Positions 1 through 5,053 of a stretch of DNA of 10,478 nt are shown here, piece by piece (the first letter of the stretch is position 1; each line of letters begins with the position of its first letter). The stretch lies in NCBI GenBank assembly GCA_030629925.1, contig DAOVOB010000023.1, positions 1 through 10,478 of the forward strand, given 5' to 3'. The notes below the pieces were generated by a model. It was given only the letters and a program-made list of their open reading frames with translations, ran no database searches and was not told the DNA's origin. Position numbers and translations under genes: made by a program. Origin of the DNA: Fidelibacterota bacterium. GTDB taxonomy: Bacteria > Fidelibacterota > Fidelibacteria > Fidelibacterales > Fidelibacteraceae.

Positions 1-110
1 GGACGATAGCTTTGTAGTTGATCGGTCTGATATGAATCATAAGCTCCGTAGGAGCGGAACAGATACTCCTCCGCCAGCTGATGGAGAAGGCCGGCAGACG
101 GGAGAGAGGG
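1..110. repeat. Mosaic hairpin repeat, copy 1 (cut by window edge)
   Basis: This noncoding block holds the perfect short hairpin GCTCC-GTA-GGAGC (43-55), preceded by GCTTTGTAG (9-17) and followed by a CTCCGCCAGCTGATGGAG segment (67-84) that can fold on itself. The same blocks recur at 6941-7109 in a different order and with base changes, so this is a dispersed repeat rather than a gene. The resemblance to abundant intergenic repeats in FCB-type genomes is from memory, not from a search. The left end may continue outside the window. Confidence 0.7.
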
Positions 111-114
111 AGGA

Positions 115-128
115 ATAATTGATAATTG
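115..128. repeat. Heptamer pair ATAATTG x2
   Basis: Two exact tandem copies of ATAATTG sit directly before the TTCGCTAAAGC hairpin module. A related pair (GCAATTG then ATAATTA, 235-248) lies beyond it, so the module is bracketed by AATTG-type heptamers. The same arrangement is seen at 6863-6926. Confidence 0.55.
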
Positions 129-133
129 AAAAA

Positions 134-205
134 GGACCCTGCTTCGTTAAAACTACCAGCCTTCGCTAAAGCTTCGGCATGGCACGGCGCAGGGCAGGCA
201 AAGGA
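134..205. repeat. TTCGCTAAAGC hairpin module, copy 1
   Basis: This is a hairpin-forming repeat whose ends CCCTGC (137-142) and GCAGGG (189-194) are complementary. Its centre contains CCTTCGCTAAAGC and GGCATGGCACGGC. A nearly identical copy with the same 58-nt spacing between the paired ends lies at 7114-7185. A shorter derivative (CTGCGCTAAAGTTTCGG) follows at 210-226, enclosed by TAATCC and GGATTA. No plausible protein is encoded. Confidence 0.7.
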
Positions 206-234
206 TAATCCTGCGCTAAAGTTTCGGATTACAG

Positions 235-248
235 GCAATTGATAATTA
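235..248. repeat. Heptamer pair GCAATTG/ATAATTA
   Basis: Two variant heptamers close the right side of the repeat block at 115-234. They match the ATAATTG pair on its left side with small changes. Confidence 0.4.
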
Positions 249-270
249 TTAATATTATTTCAACGCACTT

Positions 271-305
271 GGATCTTGATTCTTGTCTCCTGAATCTTGT
301 CCATC
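271..305. repeat. Degenerate heptamer array (GRWTCTT type)
   Basis: Read in steps of seven, the DNA is GGATCTT, GATTCTT, GTCTCCT, GAATCTT, GTCCATC. Units 1, 2 and 4 differ from one another at one or two positions, and the array keeps a strict 7-nt phase. I see no coding potential here. Confidence 0.45.
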
Positions 306-418
306 TTATTATCCTGTCAAAAATAAATCACGTCTATCCTTTTATCCCACCTAAAGAGCGATACCGTTAATAGGAACATTAAGAAAACGGGGGAGTATGC
401 CGGATGGTAGAAATAGTA
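306..418. other. Noncoding leader with no recognised element
   Basis: This AT-rich stretch lies between the repeat block and the promoter of the exported-protein gene. I find no convincing open reading frame, RNA gene, hairpin or terminator in it. Confidence 0.5.
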
Positions 419-447
419 TTGGCAAAAGAATAAAAAAGTCCTATATT
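419..447 (+). promoter_or_regulatory. Predicted sigma70-type promoter of the YtfJ-like gene
   Basis: A TTGGCA -35 hexamer (419-424) and a TATATT -10 hexamer (442-447) are separated by exactly 17 nt. The start codon is about 33 nt downstream, with AGGAGGG (469-475) between. The assignment rests on consensus similarity and position only. Confidence 0.5.
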
Positions 448-479
448 TTTGAACAACTAACTACCTTTAGGAGGGAATA

Positions 480-1007
480 ATGAAAAAGTTCTTGATCGTC
501 TTGTTGACAATCGCTTGCCTTGCCGGTTTTGCATTTGCAGAAGCCTTGGTAATTGGCGAAAAACCCGTTAAGCTAGAACTCGATGGAAAAAATGGCGGCC
601 GTATGGATAGATCCGCTTGGAGTAGCTGTGAACTGGAAAATACCGCTTGGGTAATGTTCTATGTTGATCCGGACGAATCCGATATGAATGAAGCTGCAGA
701 AGATACGCTTGATGTTTTAGATATATCAAAAGATTTGTTAAAATCAGCTGCTGTTATCAATTACAAAGGAACAAAACTTCCAGGATTTGCTGTTACCATG
801 ATCTTGAAAGGTAAACAGAAGAAATATCCGGATACTCTTTATCTTACAGATAAGAAACATGTATTTGTTAATACTTGGGGTTTAACAGATAACAGTTACT
901 GTACACTGGTATTTGATAAAACAGGTGTTTTGGTCTATCGTTTTGATGGAAAGATGGACGAGGCAGAAATTGCCAAATATATAGAGACTATACAGGCTAA
1001 TCTGTAA
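480..1007 (+). CDS. Exported YtfJ-like thioredoxin-fold protein
   Basis: The 175-residue product starts with a type I signal peptide: two Lys at positions 2-3, a hydrophobic core to about residue 17 and a probable AFA|EA cleavage after residue 20. It should therefore be periplasmic. The mature part resembles the YtfJ family in length and motif order: an IGEKPVKLEL opening, a YVDPDES segment (about 61-67), a KKYPDTL segment, an NTWGL motif and a late LVFDKTGVLVYRFDG strand-turn-strand. YtfJ proteins are related to the thioredoxin fold, but no CXXC is present. The two mature cysteines are far apart, so dithiol oxidoreductase activity is not supported. The residue-14 Cys is a poor lipobox match (LTIAC). 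The start is fixed by AGGAGGG with a 4-nt gap. The gene has its own promoter and terminator and looks monocistronic. Biochemical role unknown. Confidence 0.75.
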   Translation: MKKFLIVLLTIACLAGFAFAEALVIGEKPVKLELDGKNGGRMDRSAWSSCELENTAWVMFYVDPDESDMNEAAEDTLDVLDISKDLLKSAAVINYKGTKLPGFAVTMILKGKQKKYPDTLYLTDKKHVFVNTWGLTDNSYCTLVFDKTGVLVYRFDGKMDEAEIAKYIETIQANL

Positions 1008-1019
1008 ATTTAAAATGAT

Positions 1020-1050
1020 AAAAAGCGCGAGTTAAATCGCGCTTTTTTTT
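1020..1050 (+). terminator. Rho-independent terminator after the YtfJ-like gene
   Basis: A perfect stem AGCGCGA/TCGCGCT (1024-1030 with 1037-1043) encloses the 6-nt loop GTTAAA and runs into eight T's. A's before the stem extend the pairing. It lies 12 nt past the stop codon. Confidence 0.9.
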
Positions 1051-1060
1051 GCCTTATAAT
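1032..1060 (+). promoter_or_regulatory. Possible promoter of the NfeD-SPFH-YjbQ unit
   Basis: A perfect TATAAT -10 hexamer (1055-1060) lies just past the T-run of the upstream terminator. At the preferred 17-nt distance the -35 position is TTAAAT (1032-1037), a weak match that falls in the terminator loop and right stem. A start near 1067 would leave a leader of about 15 nt carrying the AAGGAGA ribosome site (1070-1076). No other promoter fits in the space. Confidence 0.4.
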
Positions 1061-1081
1061 TTTGAAAAGAAGGAGATACAA

Positions 1082-1522
1082 ATGGATATTTCACCTATTA
1101 TTATTTGGTTTGTTGTCGGGTTGGTTCTGATCCTGATGGAATTCATTATCCCGGGTCTAGTGATCGTCTTTTTTGGTTTGGGTGCTTGGATTGCAGCTAT
1201 ATTTGTGTCGATTTTCCCTGAGACGGCATTTTGGGTTCAGATGATGATCTTTACCGTATTCTCCGTGGGAGCTTTAGTTCTTTTGCGTCGCACACTAAAA
1301 AAACGCTTTTTTTCCAATCAGGAAGGTGCAGAAAGTGAAGGCTTGGATGATTATATCGGCCAAACGGCAGTAGTTGAAAAAGCCATCAAAAATGGTGAGG
1401 GAAAAATATTGTTCAAAGGTGTTTCCTGGTCAGCTTATGCGGATGAAGATATTCCTGAAGGGGCAAAAGTCACTATTATTGATAAAGACAGTATTAAATT
1501 AAAAATAAAACCCATGAAATAA
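1082..1522 (+). CDS. Short NfeD-family membrane protein
   Basis: I place the start at ATG 1082, preceded by AAGGAGA, rather than at the in-frame TTG at 1049 that overlaps the terminator. The product has 146 residues. Hydrophobic segments at about 6-20, 23-45 and 50-68 form two to three membrane passes. A short Arg/Lys-rich linker (69-76) leads to a soluble domain from about residue 90 (YIGQTAVVEKAI, then GKILFKGVSWSAYADEDIPEGAKVTIIDKD). The WSAYAD segment and final beta pattern are typical of the NfeD C-terminal OB-fold. No ClpP-like serine protease domain is present, so this is the short NfeD class. Such proteins are commonly encoded beside SPFH proteins and are thought to partner them in membrane microdomains, which the next gene matches. 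Proteolytic activity is not expected. Confidence 0.88.
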   Translation: MDISPIIIWFVVGLVLILMEFIIPGLVIVFFGLGAWIAAIFVSIFPETAFWVQMMIFTVFSVGALVLLRRTLKKRFFSNQEGAESEGLDDYIGQTAVVEKAIKNGEGKILFKGVSWSAYADEDIPEGAKVTIIDKDSIKLKIKPMK

Positions 1523-1532
1523 GGAGTTAAAC

Positions 1533-2486
1533 ATGACGATTTTAACCGTTGTATGGATAGGCTTATTTATTTTTGCCTTCGTTATTCTGGCAAAAAGTAT
1601 TCGGGTGGTTCCGCAAAGATCCGCTTTTATCGTTGAACGCCTTGGAAAATATAAGAAAACACTCACTGCCGGATTCCATGTGTTGGTTCCAATTGCTGAT
1701 CGTGTCGCTTATAAACACACACTTAAGGAACAAGCTTTAGATGTTGCTTCTCAAACATGTATTACAAAAGATAATATTTCAGTCGAAGTTGATGGTATTC
1801 TTTATCTGCAGGTTATGGATCCCATGAAATCATCTTACGGTATTGATGATTATCGTTTTGCTTCTACTCAGCTGGCTCAAACGACCATGCGTAGTATTAT
1901 CGGTCGGATGGAATTGGATAAAACCTTTGAAGAGCGTGAAACAATTAATGTATCAATTGTTAATGCTGTTGATAAAGCTTCCGATCCATGGGGTGTAAAA
2001 GTCACTCGCTATGAGGTAAAAAATATCACACCTCCTCAGAGCATTAAAGATGCCATGGAAAAACAGATGCGTGCAGAACGTGAAAAACGGGCTTTGATCG
2101 CTGAATCTGAAGGTGACAGACAGGCAAAGATGAACCGGGCCGATGGAGACAGGCAAGAGCTTATTGCCAGATCTGAAGGAGAAAAACAACGCCGGATCAA
2201 TGAAGCTGAAGGACGCGCTGCAGAGATCGAAAAAGTAGCTGTTGCAACCGCATTGGGACTTAAAGAGATCGCACTTGCCATCAACGAAAAAGGTGGTGCA
2301 GATGCGGTTAATTTACGTATTGCCGAACAGTATATCGGTGAATTCGGTAATCTTGCGAAAGAGAACAATACGATGATCCTACCAAGCAATTTAACTGATA
2401 TCGGCGGGCTTGTCGCAACAATCGGTAAGGTATTGGGCGATACTAAGCCTAAAGCACCTAAAGAAGTAAAAGCTCCTAAAAAATAG
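1533..2486 (+). CDS. SPFH/stomatin-like (QmcA-type) membrane protein
   Basis: The 317-residue product has one N-terminal hydrophobic anchor (about 4-21). An SPFH/Band 7 domain follows, with VPQRSAFIVERLGKY (26-40), AGFHVLVPIADRV (46-58) and the conserved WGVKVTRYEVKNITPP segment (153-168). A charged coiled-coil region follows (about 174-235), with repeated AES-EGDRQ / ARS-EGEKQ / NEA-EGRAA units typical of stomatins. A Gly-rich hydrophobic end (290-302) precedes a Lys/Pro tail. These proteins oligomerise into membrane rings and organise microdomains or regulate membrane proteases. It begins 10 nt after the NfeD-family gene with AAGGAG at 1521-1526, so the two are almost certainly co-transcribed. 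The C-terminal tail APKEVKAPKK resembles the L21 tail encoded nearby, which is an oddity. Family assignment is firm; the cellular client is unknown. Confidence 0.92.
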   Translation: MTILTVVWIGLFIFAFVILAKSIRVVPQRSAFIVERLGKYKKTLTAGFHVLVPIADRVAYKHTLKEQALDVASQTCITKDNISVEVDGILYLQVMDPMKSSYGIDDYRFASTQLAQTTMRSIIGRMELDKTFEERETINVSIVNAVDKASDPWGVKVTRYEVKNITPPQSIKDAMEKQMRAEREKRALIAESEGDRQAKMNRADGDRQELIARSEGEKQRRINEAEGRAAEIEKVAVATALGLKEIALAINEKGGADAVNLRIAEQYIGEFGNLAKENNTMILPSNLTDIGGLVATIGKVLGDTKPKAPKEVKAPKK

Positions 2487-2909
2487 ATGCGTTCACACAC
2501 GGAATATTTGACACTAACGGTTCCTCAACGCATGGATTTTGTGAACATTACGCCGGAGATATCGAATATACTTGATATATCCGGTATTCAGGAAGGATTG
2601 TGTCTGGTCAATGCTATGCACATTACCGCATCGGTATTTATCAATGATGATGAATCCGGCCTACATGAGGATTACAAGAAATGGCTGGAAGACCTGGCTC
2701 CTTTTGATCCTTCTCCGCGAAGATATCGACATAATCGCACCGGGGAAGAAAATGGTGACGCACACCATAAACGCCAGATCATGGGACGTGAAGTGGTGGT
2801 TGCAGTTACCAAAGGTCGCTTGGATTTTGGTCCTTGGGAACAGATCTTTTACGGTGAATTTGATGGTCGCAGACCCAAGAGGATACTTGTAAAGATCATT
2901 GGTGAATAA
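2487..2909 (+). CDS. YjbQ/UPF0047-family protein
   Basis: This 140-residue protein matches the YjbQ family along its whole length: an N-terminal [11 protein letters not shown] and FVNITPEI, then [20 protein letters not shown] (38-57). Next come a [37 protein letters not shown] block (about 91-127, shown by its length and key residues H93, H94, R96 and W117) and [10 protein letters not shown] at the end. Family members fold as trimers, and some have weak thiamin-phosphate synthase activity. The real role is unsettled. The ATG directly follows the TAG stop of the SPFH gene (TAGATG) and no Shine-Dalgarno is visible. Translation probably depends on reinitiation by ribosomes finishing the upstream gene. 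The N-terminus agrees with homologues as I remember them, which supports this start over the internal Met at residue 16. Link to SPFH/NfeD function is only positional. Confidence 0.9.
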   Translation: MRSHTEYLTLTVPQRMDFVNITPEISNILDISGIQEGLCLVNAMHITASVFINDDESGLHEDYKKWLEDLAPFDPSPRRYRHNRTGEENGDAHHKRQIMGREVVVAVTKGRLDFGPWEQIFYGEFDGRRPKRILVKIIGE

Positions 2910-2935
2910 AACGTAAAATGTAAAACGTAAAATGT
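2908..2935. repeat. Heptamer array AAAACGT/AAAATGT x2
   Basis: Four heptamers alternate AAAACGT, AAAATGT, AAAACGT, AAAATGT, forming an exact 14-nt duplication. The array overlaps the stop codon of the YjbQ-family gene and abuts the terminator hairpin. Confidence 0.7.
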
Positions 2936-2963
2936 AGAGACGCGATTTATCGCGTCTCTTTTA
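2936..2963 (+). terminator. Hairpin terminator after the YjbQ-family gene
   Basis: A perfect 10-bp stem AGAGACGCGA/TCGCGTCTCT (2936-2945 with 2950-2959) with loop TTTA is followed by a short T-run. Hairpins of this sequence type also occur as dispersed repeats, so it may be a repeat co-opted as terminator. The T-run is short, so efficiency may be moderate. Confidence 0.75.
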
Positions 2964-2985
2964 TAATTTCAAAATTAATTGAATT

Positions 2986-3114
2986 GTCATCCCGGAAAAA
3001 TCCGTAGGATTTTATCCGGGATCTCATTTATTGCCCACTCCGTCCTATTAGGGAGAAATACTGTTATTCAGATCCCCAATACCCCGTCACGGTGCTTCGG
3101 TATTCAGGAATGAC
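2986..3114. repeat. GTCAT/ATGAC-bounded palindromic repeat (CCCGG variant)
   Basis: The element begins GTCATCCCGGA and ends GGAATGAC, with complementary outer pentamers. Two internal hairpins are visible. The first pairs CCCGGAAAAATCC (2991-3003) with GGATTTTATCCGGG (3007-3020) apart from one bulged base. The second pairs AATACC with GGTATT (about 3078-3104). It shares its ends, but little of its interior, with the elements at 4129-4230 and 7228-7347. It is noncoding. Confidence 0.7.
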
Positions 3115-3176
3115 ATTTGTGAATTGTTCTATGATGTAAGTCTTTATAGGAACATTTTCTACCAAATTTATCAATA

Positions 3177-3204
3177 AATTCATCATTCAAAATTCATCAT
3201 TCAT
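3177..3204. repeat. Heptamer array AATTCAT/CATTCAA
   Basis: Four heptamers run AATTCAT, CATTCAA, AATTCAT, CATTCAT, making a 14-nt duplication with one change. It lies upstream of the ribosomal promoter and is noncoding. Confidence 0.65.
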
Positions 3205-3221
3205 AATTTGTTAAATATCGC

Positions 3222-3250
3222 TTGACTGCAAGCCACTTAATGAATATATT
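3222..3250 (+). promoter_or_regulatory. Predicted sigma70-type promoter of rplU-rpmA
   Basis: TTGACT (3222-3227) and TATATT (3245-3250) are separated by 17 nt, each one base from consensus. Transcription would start near 3257, giving a leader of about 42 nt. I see no strong hairpin in that leader, so there is no sign of a structured autoregulatory site. Confidence 0.6.
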
Positions 3251-3298
3251 TATCGGCTGTTTGTGATGCAGAAGAAAAAGAAATAGGAAACAAATAAA

Positions 3299-3766
3299 AT
3301 GTATGCAATTGTAGAGATAAGTGGAAAGCAATTTAAAGTGGCGAAATCGGATTTCGTAAAAGTTCCCTTACAGAACGTCGCTCTTAAAGATAAACTTCAA
3401 TTTACCAACGTAATGCTTGTTGATGATGAAGGTAAAGTTTCTATTGGAACACCTTTTGTTAAAAACGCAGAAGTAAGTGCACATGTGGTTGAACACGGCC
3501 GTGACAGAAAAATCATTGTTTTCAAAAAGAAACGTCGTAAAGATTACAAAGTGAAACGCGGTCATCGTCAGGGTTACACCCAGATCAAGATCGACGAGAT
3601 CACTGTCGGTAAGCCTAAAGTAGCAGCACCCAAAAAAGCAGCAGCACCGAAAGCTACGGTACCCAAAAAAGCAGCAGCACCGAAAGCTACGGCACCCAAA
3701 AAAGCAGCACCGAAAGCTGCGGCGCCGAAAAAAACAGAAGCAGCGAAAAAGACTGAAAAGGAATAA
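3299..3766 (+). CDS. rplU: 50S ribosomal protein L21 with Lys/Ala/Pro-rich tail
   Basis: Residues 1 to about 107 are a full-length L21: MYAIVEISGKQFKV at the start, a central beta-barrel segment, and the RNA-binding KKKRRKDYKVKRGHRQGYTQIKIDEI region (about 76-101, given here by its basic residues and the RGHRQGYT core). L21 binds 23S rRNA in the large subunit. Unusually, a tail of some 48 residues follows, built from APKKAAAPKAT-type repeats and very rich in Lys, Ala and Pro. It is likely disordered and could bind nucleic acid; that is inference. A weak AGGA site (3285-3288) lies 10 nt before the ATG, which matches the universal L21 N-terminus. rpmA follows after 3 nt in the usual order. The obgE GTPase gene that often follows is not here. 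Confidence 0.96.
   Translation: MYAIVEISGKQFKVAKSDFVKVPLQNVALKDKLQFTNVMLVDDEGKVSIGTPFVKNAEVSAHVVEHGRDRKIIVFKKKRRKDYKVKRGHRQGYTQIKIDEITVGKPKVAAPKKAAAPKATVPKKAAAPKATAPKKAAPKAAAPKKTEAAKKTEKE
3626..3721 (+). repeat. 33-bp in-frame tandem repeats in the rplU tail
   Basis: Two copies of a 33-nt unit (3626-3658 and 3659-3691) differ by a single base, and a third copy (3692-3721) is shortened by one codon. A degenerate fourth begins at 3722. Each unit encodes APKKAAAPKAT or a close variant. The near-identity at DNA level indicates recent expansion by slippage or unequal recombination, with frame kept. Confidence 0.85.
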
Positions 3767-3769
3767 ATT

Positions 3770-4021
3770 ATGGCACATAAGAAAGGTCAAGGTAGTACGA
3801 ATAATGGTCGTGACTCTAATCCCCAATACTTGGGTGTTAAACGTTACGGCGGACAAGTCGTAACAGCAGGTACCATCATCGTGCGTCAACGCGGAACAAA
3901 ATTTTTCCCGGGCAAAAATACTAAAATTGGTGGCGATGACACTATCTTTGCTACAGCGGACGGCACCGTTCAGTTTAATACTAAACGCGGTCGTAAATTG
4001 ATTGATATTCTAACCGCTTAA
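3770..4021 (+). CDS. rpmA: 50S ribosomal protein L27
   Basis: The 83-residue product is a typical L27. It opens [29 protein letters not shown] (residues 1-25, with the diagnostic K4, K5, N12, G13, R14, D15, S16), then [23 protein letters not shown] and [13 protein letters not shown] segments. The N-terminal tail of L27 reaches the peptidyl-transferase centre. There is no N-terminal extension of the cleaved Firmicutes type. The gene starts 3 nt after rplU, and its AAGGA ribosome site (3758-3762) lies inside the rplU end. The two should be co-transcribed and end at the hairpin at 4045-4071. Nothing looks abnormal. Confidence 0.97.
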   Translation: MAHKKGQGSTNNGRDSNPQYLGVKRYGGQVVTAGTIIVRQRGTKFFPGKNTKIGGDDTIFATADGTVQFNTKRGRKLIDILTA

Positions 4022-4044
4022 GTAATCATTCAAATGAATATTTA

Positions 4045-4071
4045 AACCCCGTCAATATGATGGGGTTTTTT
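4045..4071 (+). terminator. Rho-independent terminator of rplU-rpmA
   Basis: The stem AACCCCGTC/GATGGGGTT (4045-4053 with 4059-4067, one G-T pair) with loop AATAT is followed by a run of six T's counting the last stem bases. It lies 23 nt past the rpmA stop. Confidence 0.88.
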
Positions 4072-4128
4072 GTATTGTTAAAAAATTGCAACGAAAGATA
4101 AATTACGTTAAGAAGAAAATATTATTTT

Positions 4129-4230
4129 GTCATCTCGACCGAAACGTAGTGTAGTGGAGAGATCTCAAATTACAAAAAAAAATAAAGTTTTTGAGATTTC
4201 TCGGTTTTGCTTCGCTACACTCGAAATGAC
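4129..4230. repeat. GTCAT/ATGAC-bounded palindromic repeat (TCGA variant)
   Basis: The left end GTCATCTCGA and right end TCGAAATGAC are complementary apart from one base. The centres GAGAGATCTCAA and TTGAGATTTCTC also pair. The middle parts of the arms do not match each other well, suggesting arms that have diverged or been shuffled. It shares its first 18 bases with the element at 7228. It is noncoding and fills most of the spacer between the ribosomal terminator and the HIT-gene promoter. Confidence 0.75.
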
Positions 4231-4247
4231 ATTTTTCTTTTGATTAT

Positions 4248-4276
4248 TTGTTCATAGCAAAAAAAAGTCATACATT
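4248..4276 (+). promoter_or_regulatory. Weak candidate promoter of the HIT gene
   Basis: TTGTTC (4248-4253) and TACATT (4271-4276) stand 17 nt apart, about 24 nt before the start codon. Both hexamers are only partial matches. A promoter is expected here because a strong terminator and a repeat element separate this gene from rpmA. Confidence 0.3.
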
Positions 4277-4299
4277 TTGCAAAAAGAAAGAGTTAATAC

Positions 4300-4824
4300 A
4301 TGGGAAATGATAAAAAGAACACATTCGCACATGTCTGGGCGCCTTGGCGAATGGAATATATTCGTATGCCTGAGGAAGATAAACCAAAAGGGTGTATTTT
4401 CTGTAATAAACCCAAAGATAACAAAGACAAAGAAGATCTTATTCTTTACCGGGGAAAGCATGTTTTTGTGATCATGAACCGTTATCCCTATAGTAATGGT
4501 CATCTGATGGTTGTTCCTTATCGTCATATCAGCGATTACAGTACATTGACTAAGGAAGAACTATACGAGATATCTGATGTTACTCAAATGGTCATTGAAG
4601 TGTTGAAAATGACAATGCACCCTCAAGGTTTTAATGTCGGTTTCAACCTGGGAGAATCTGCTGGAGCGGGTATAGCGGAACATATTCATCAGCATATTGT
4701 TCCACGCTGGACCGGAGATACAAATTTTATGCCGGTACTTTGCCATACTAAGGTCATGGTGGACGGACTCACAGAATGTTGGACAGAACTTAAGAAAGCA
4801 TTTGTCGAATATAAACAGGTATAA
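4300..4824 (+). CDS. HIT-family protein, Ap4A phosphorylase/hydrolase-like
   Basis: The 174-residue product carries the histidine-triad motif HIHQHIV with H128, H130 and H132. It is preceded by FNVGFNLGESAGAGIAE, the glycine-rich nucleotide-binding stretch of HIT enzymes. A GCIFC motif (Cys32, Cys35) near the N-terminus is a likely half of a zinc site. NRYPYSNGHLMVVP (60-73) is the conserved beta-hairpin region. The N-terminal WAPWRMEYI segment and length of about 170 residues fit the branch that includes mycobacterial Rv2613c-type Ap4A phosphorylase, rather than the shorter Hint class. Substrate cannot be read from sequence; diadenosine polyphosphate cleavage is the best guess. The upstream GAAAGAG (4286-4292) is a weak ribosome site. 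The gene appears monocistronic, with an octamer repeat beginning at its stop codon. Confidence 0.88.
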   Translation: MGNDKKNTFAHVWAPWRMEYIRMPEEDKPKGCIFCNKPKDNKDKEDLILYRGKHVFVIMNRYPYSNGHLMVVPYRHISDYSTLTKEELYEISDVTQMVIEVLKMTMHPQGFNVGFNLGESAGAGIAEHIHQHIVPRWTGDTNFMPVLCHTKVMVDGLTECWTELKKAFVEYKQV

Positions 4825-4875
4825 AGGCGTAGGGGTGTAAAGGCATAAAGGCCTAGAGGTGTAAGGGTGTAAAGG
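4820..4875. repeat. Octamer tandem array, seven units, consensus YGTAAAGG
   Basis: Read in steps of eight, the DNA is TATAAAGG, CGTAGGGG, TGTAAAGG, CATAAAGG, CCTAGAGG, TGTAAGGG, TGTAAAGG. Every unit keeps T at position 3, A at position 4 and GG at positions 7-8. The first unit contains the stop codon of the HIT gene. It is noncoding, and no terminator hairpin replaces it. Confidence 0.7.
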
Positions 4876-4880
4876 GAAAG

Positions 4881-4911
4881 ACAAGAGACAAATAATGAAT
4901 ATTGAACATTC
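4881..4911. repeat. Degenerate heptamer words
   Basis: ACAAGAG and ACAAATA (4881-4894) are followed in a slightly shifted phase by AATAATG, AATATTG and AACATTC (4891-4911). Similarity between units is partial, so this is a weaker case than the other arrays. Confidence 0.35.
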
Positions 4912-4966
4912 GAAGTAAGTTGAGAATAACAAAGTAAATGATGATAACAACAATTATAAGTAAACT

Positions 4967-4994
4967 CTATACCCTATACCCTATACCCTATACC
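4967..4994. repeat. Exact heptamer array CTATACC x4
   Basis: Four perfect tandem copies of CTATACC lie 15 nt before the -35 box of the MEMO-family gene. Exact identity suggests recent slippage or active expansion and contraction. Confidence 0.9.
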
Positions 4995-5008
4995 ACTTAA
5001 CCTGAAAC

Positions 5009-5037
5009 TTGACATTGAAAAATATGCAAAATAGTAA
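5009..5037 (+). promoter_or_regulatory. Candidate promoter of the MEMO-FemAB operon
   Basis: A perfect TTGACA (5009-5014) is followed at 17 nt by TAGTAA (5032-5037), a poor -10 match. A start near 5044 would leave only about 10 nt of leader, which agrees with the absence of a clear Shine-Dalgarno before the ATG. Confidence 0.4.
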
Positions 5038-5053
5038 AAACTGATTATTTGAA

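Noticed and set aside
480..540. Lipoprotein signal at Cys14 of the YtfJ-like protein
   Set aside because: The residues before the Cys are LTIA, lacking the expected Leu at -3, while a good AFA signal-peptidase I site follows at residue 20.
1049..1081. Upstream TTG start for the NfeD-family protein
   Set aside because: It would begin in the terminator T-run with no ribosome site, whereas ATG 1082 has AAGGAGA and gives the usual NfeD N-terminus.
2036..2500. 154-codon - strand open frame
   Set aside because: It is antisense to the SPFH coiled-coil region; its Ser/Ala-rich composition mirrors the repeated sense codons.
2908..3204. CRISPR array in the repeat-filled spacer
   Set aside because: The repeats are contiguous short tandem units or single palindromes, with no regularly spaced direct repeats of 23-40 nt, and no cas genes are present.
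3251..3298. Structured r-protein leader upstream of rplU
   Set aside because: The predicted leader is only about 42 nt and has no stable stem by eye.
3368..3889. 173-codon - strand open frame rich in Cys, Phe and Arg
   Set aside because: It is a shadow of rplU-rpmA; the CCFFG-type repeats are the complement of the AAA-GCA-CCG tail repeats.
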